DNA of 64,000 nucleotides from Galbibacter sp. BG1 (GTDB lineage: Bacteria > Bacteroidota > Bacteroidia > Flavobacteriales > Flavobacteriaceae): the NCBI RefSeq assembly GCF_013391805.1, contig NZ_CP058364.1:1674501-1738500 (forward strand), read 5' to 3'. The position numbers and the translations under genes were made by a program. Of this stretch, positions 61,342-64,000 are shown piece after piece (position 1 is the first letter of the stretch; each line of letters begins with the position of its first letter). Under the pieces are notes generated by a model that saw only the letters and a list, made by a program, of their open reading frames with translations, had not been told where the DNA came from and did not search any database.

Positions 61342-63069
61342 ATGAAGCCTTTTTTTTACCTATTGTTCTCATTATTTTTTATTGCCGGGTGTTCTAAAGA
61401 CGATGATAAAGAGGTTAATACCTCTTCTTTAAAATTAATTGTTATAGATAAAGAGGGTAATTTTATTCCTAATGTAGAAATAAGAACAGAACCAATTACT
61501 AAAACAGCCTTAACCGATGATATGGGGGAGGTTTTTTTTAACAACATTGAGCCTGGAGATTATGTGGTTATAGCAAGTATCATAGAAGGGTTAGTGGAGT
61601 ACAGAAAAGGTGTTACCATTAAAAGCGGCATTGAAAATGAAGTGGTTTTTATAATAGATTTAATAGATTCCAATCCACCAACCGGTCCGGGAGAAGCCGA
61701 AATTGAAGGGCTTATAAATGACATTTATCAACAACTGAAAGGGCGGTATGTTTTCGATGCTAGTGGATATGTAAGTTACTGGGGGGATGTGGGTACAGAC
61801 TTAGTTTCATCAAATTTTTATTCTGAATTGGATCGTTATTCTTTCGATTCCGGTACCCCTATAATTAATTATGTTTGGGAGAGCCATTATAATTTAATTG
61901 CTGCTGGAATCAATAAGGTACTAATACATCTGAAAGATGTAGAGACGGACCTATCATCTATGCAGCTTAAGCAAAAAGCGGAACTTCAATTTTTAAGAGG
62001 ACTGTTATACTTTAATATGGTAAGGTTGTATGGCAATCCTATTGTAGTAACTGAGGATGATTACGGGCAACCTGATACAAGTACGTATGCTCAGGGGATG
62101 CAGGAAGCTTACGATTTAATAATTTCCGATTTACAATTTGCAAAAAGCAATCTTCCGTCCATCTCAACCTCAAGCAGGGCGTCTACAGAGGCGGCAACAG
62201 CTTTATTGGGTAAAGTGTACTTGCAATCGGCTGGTTTCCCAATGTTAGTAAACGAAAACTATAACAAAGCGATTCAACAGTTTGAAGAAATTGAAGGAAA
62301 GTTTTCATTGGCTGAAGATTATGGTGCGCTTTTTAGCAGCGATTTGAGTGGTAATCCAGAAGTGATTTTTAAAATAGATTTTAACACTGAAAATTCTCAA
62401 GGGGGAAATTATGGTGTGCTTTGGGGGCCATTAGGCTATGCTCTTTATGATTTTTTTCAACCAACCCCGAAAGCTATTAATGGTTATTTTCAAGCGGCTA
62501 ATATGGTTGAAACGCCTGTTTCTTTTCCAATTGAAACAGCGGATACACGTTTTTATCAGAACATTGCCACTTTTAAAGTTGAATCGGGACAAAAAACAAA
62601 CCTAGAAGATATTACGGATTGGCGTCCTTACAAGTACAAAAAAGACATTGCTACACCGATTGAAGAAAATGGAGGGAGTTTTGATTTTATTATACTTAGA
62701 TATGCTGATGTATTACTGATGAAAGCTGAGGCAATAAATGCCATTTCTGGACCAAATTCTGAAACCTATTCTTTGGTTAATGAGGTTAGGAAGAGAGCGT
62801 ATTCAGATGAAATGTATCCGCTACCGCAAGGGTTAAGCAAGCAAGAATTTTTAGAAGTTATTATGGAGGAGAGAAGTAAAGAATTTTTTATGGAAGGACA
62901 TAGAAAAGACGATCTCATCCGGAATCAAATGTTGGAAGAAGTATTGGATGATTACAACGCGCAAACTGGTAGGTCTAAAAAGATTTTTAAATCGTATAAC
63001 TATATTTGGCCGATTCCAGCAAAGGAATTTACATTCAATCCATCTGTAAAGCAGAATCCAGGATATTAA
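61342..63069 (+). CDS. SusD/RagB-family lipoprotein with N-terminal carboxypeptidase-regulatory-like domain
   Basis: The product has 575 residues from the ATG at 61342, which gives a clean lipoprotein signal ending FFIAGC (Cys17). Residues 28-108 look like a carboxypeptidase-regulatory-like or Ig-type domain (VIDKEGNFIPNVEIRTEPIT; ALTDDMGEVFFNNIEPGDY). From about 118 it is SusD/RagB: QLKGRYVFDASGYVSYWGDV, LKQKAELQFLRGLLYFNMVRLYG split near 215-235, and the C-terminal MEERSKEFFMEGHRKDDLIRN and YIWPIPAKEF. SusD binds glycans on the cell surface next to a SusC channel. Here there is no SusC on either side. Confidence 0.88.
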   Translation: MKPFFYLLFSLFFIAGCSKDDDKEVNTSSLKLIVIDKEGNFIPNVEIRTEPITKTALTDDMGEVFFNNIEPGDYVVIASIIEGLVEYRKGVTIKSGIENEVVFIIDLIDSNPPTGPGEAEIEGLINDIYQQLKGRYVFDASGYVSYWGDVGTDLVSSNFYSELDRYSFDSGTPIINYVWESHYNLIAAGINKVLIHLKDVETDLSSMQLKQKAELQFLRGLLYFNMVRLYGNPIVVTEDDYGQPDTSTYAQGMQEAYDLIISDLQFAKSNLPSISTSSRASTEAATALLGKVYLQSAGFPMLVNENYNKAIQQFEEIEGKFSLAEDYGALFSSDLSGNPEVIFKIDFNTENSQGGNYGVLWGPLGYALYDFFQPTPKAINGYFQAANMVETPVSFPIETADTRFYQNIATFKVESGQKTNLEDITDWRPYKYKKDIATPIEENGGSFDFIILRYADVLLMKAEAINAISGPNSETYSLVNEVRKRAYSDEMYPLPQGLSKQEFLEVIMEERSKEFFMEGHRKDDLIRNQMLEEVLDDYNAQTGRSKKIFKSYNYIWPIPAKEFTFNPSVKQNPGY

Positions 63070-63140
63070 ATGATCGACACATAAGTCCGTTGCATGTTTT
63101 TAAATGTTCCTGATTAAATTTTCAAGTCATTGCTTTTATT

Positions 63141-63148
63141 TACTTTTG
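63141..63148 (+). promoter_or_regulatory. -7 box very close to the ruvB start
   Basis: TACTTTTG matches TAnnTTTG and ends six bases before the ruvB ATG at 63155, so the transcript should have almost no leader. A TTTTC at 63119-63123 is an approximate -33 element. Confidence 0.5.
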
Positions 63149-63154
63149 TAATCT

Positions 63155-64000
63155 ATGAACGAATATTTAGATCCCACAGGCGAGCACTTTTCTCCGGAAG
63201 AGGTAGATATTGAAAAGGCTTTAAGGCCTTTAAGTTTCGACGATTTTGCTGGGCAGGATCAAGTACTGGAAAATTTAACGGTTTTTGTGCAGGCGGCAAA
63301 CCTTCGCTCGGAAGCTTTGGATCATACTTTGTTTCATGGTCCTCCCGGTTTGGGTAAAACAACCTTAGCGCATATTTTGGCCAACGAGCTTGGCGTAGGG
63401 ATTAAAGTTACCTCGGGTCCTGTGTTGGATAAGCCGGGGGATTTGGCCGGTTTGCTTACCAATTTGGAAGAGCGTGACGTACTTTTTATAGATGAAATTC
63501 ATCGATTGAGTCCCATTGTCGAAGAATATTTGTATTCCGCCATGGAAGATTACAAGATTGATATTATGATAGAAAGTGGTCCCAACGCCAGGACGGTTCA
63601 AATCAATCTCAATCCGTTTACTTTAATTGGTGCAACCACGAGATCTGGACTGCTAACAGCCCCGATGCGTGCCCGATTTGGAATAAGTAGCCGACTCCAA
63701 TATTATTCTACGGAACTATTGGCCGATATAGTTCAGCGGAGCGCACATATTTTAAAAGTGCCCATTAATATGGAAGCGGCCATTGAGATTGCTGGAAGAA
63801 GTAGGGGGACGCCGAGAATTGCCAATGCCCTGCTACGCAGAATCCGCGATTTTGCCCAAATAAAAGGAAATGGAAAAATAGATATTGAAATCTCTAAATT
63901 CGGACTCAAAGCGTTGAATGTAGATGCGTTTGGTTTGGATGAAATGGATAATAAAATTCTTACCACCATCATAGATAAATTTAAGGGCGGCCCCGTTGGT
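63155..64000 (+). CDS. ruvB: Holliday junction branch migration helicase RuvB (3' end beyond window)
   Basis: The first 282 residues are seen; the window cuts off the C-terminus (family length about 340). The start reads [20 protein letters not shown], then [19 protein letters not shown]. Walker A GPPGLGKT is at residues 62-69, Walker B with DEIH at 113-116, then sensor region [18 protein letters not shown] near 160-177 with the RuvB arginine finger. It is the hexameric ATPase that drives branch migration with RuvA. It is 85 bp downstream of the SusD-like gene but has its own close promoter box. Confidence 0.96.
   Translation, partial: MNEYLDPTGEHFSPEEVDIEKALRPLSFDDFAGQDQVLENLTVFVQAANLRSEALDHTLFHGPPGLGKTTLAHILANELGVGIKVTSGPVLDKPGDLAGLLTNLEERDVLFIDEIHRLSPIVEEYLYSAMEDYKIDIMIESGPNARTVQINLNPFTLIGATTRSGLLTAPMRARFGISSRLQYYSTELLADIVQRSAHILKVPINMEAAIEIAGRSRGTPRIANALLRRIRDFAQIKGNGKIDIEISKFGLKALNVDAFGLDEMDNKILTTIIDKFKGGPVG

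Noticed and set aside
63153-63972. Several minus-strand open frames at the right edge
   Set aside because: They are shadows of ruvB, which reads clearly on the + strand from 63155 to the window edge.
1-64000. tRNA, rRNA, insertion sequence, prophage or CRISPR array
   Set aside because: Reading both strands, I saw no CCA-ended cloverleaf, rRNA core, transposase or integrase frame, or regularly spaced repeats.

Overview
The window comes from a low-GC member of the Bacteroidota, almost certainly a marine-type Flavobacteriaceae. The evidence is the alternative complex III (act) operon joined to cox genes, gliding genes gldE and gldD, a SusD lipoprotein, DUF4301 and DUF3332 proteins, an L21 with a helix-hairpin-helix tail, Bacteroidota-type TAnnTTTG promoter boxes, and few Shine-Dalgarno sequences. 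I see no rRNA, tRNA, CRISPR array, prophage or insertion sequence. Most of the window is chromosomal core.

Layout. 1-11.3 kb is one long + strand respiratory operon, actA (5' end cut off) through actF, then coxB and coxA, closed by a terminator. These genes oxidise menaquinol and pass electrons through cytochrome c to a heme-copper oxidase. 11.4-12.4 kb is a small accessory patch: an orphan Vsr endonuclease between repeat-like intergenic sequences. 12.4-17.6 kb holds ahcY, and divergent from it a tightly overlapping set: phosphopantetheinyl transferase, thiamine-binding protein, PnuC transporter, NadR-like kinase and DUF4301. 17.6-30.4 kb is mixed housekeeping: greA with a terminator-like hairpin in its leader, a TIM-barrel isomerase, permeases, a CYTH enzyme, DNA polymerase IV, an exonuclease/GIY-YIG fusion, a sulfatase with a gluconate-type symporter, and RecX. 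30.4-37.9 kb is mostly minus strand: cupin-like protein, bioB, a ketoacyl synthase, alcohol dehydrogenase, RNase G, a 29-residue basic protein and HU. 38-41.6 kb is the mutY-ssb-gldE-gldD group.

41.6-46.2 kb encodes three poorly characterised secreted proteins. 46.2-51.8 kb is a five-gene minus-strand operon that looks like a metal uptake or handling system (possibly copper): small Cys/His membrane protein, Met/His-rich outer-membrane barrel, TonB-dependent receptor, PepSY membrane protein and lipoprotein. 52.8-56.2 kb is a pair of M16 peptidases, one catalytic and one without the zinc motif. 57-58 kb is rplU-rpmA behind a textbook promoter. The window ends with a DUF3332 protein, an acyl-CoA dehydrogenase, an unaccompanied SusD-like lipoprotein, and ruvB cut off by the window edge.

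Best leads for something new: the greA leader hairpin, the helix-hairpin-helix tail shared by ActC and L21, the metal operon with its CxxKC protein, the 29-residue basic protein whose stop codon lies in its own terminator, and the lone SusD fused to a carboxypeptidase-regulatory-like domain. All function calls are made by reading the sequence; no database search was run.
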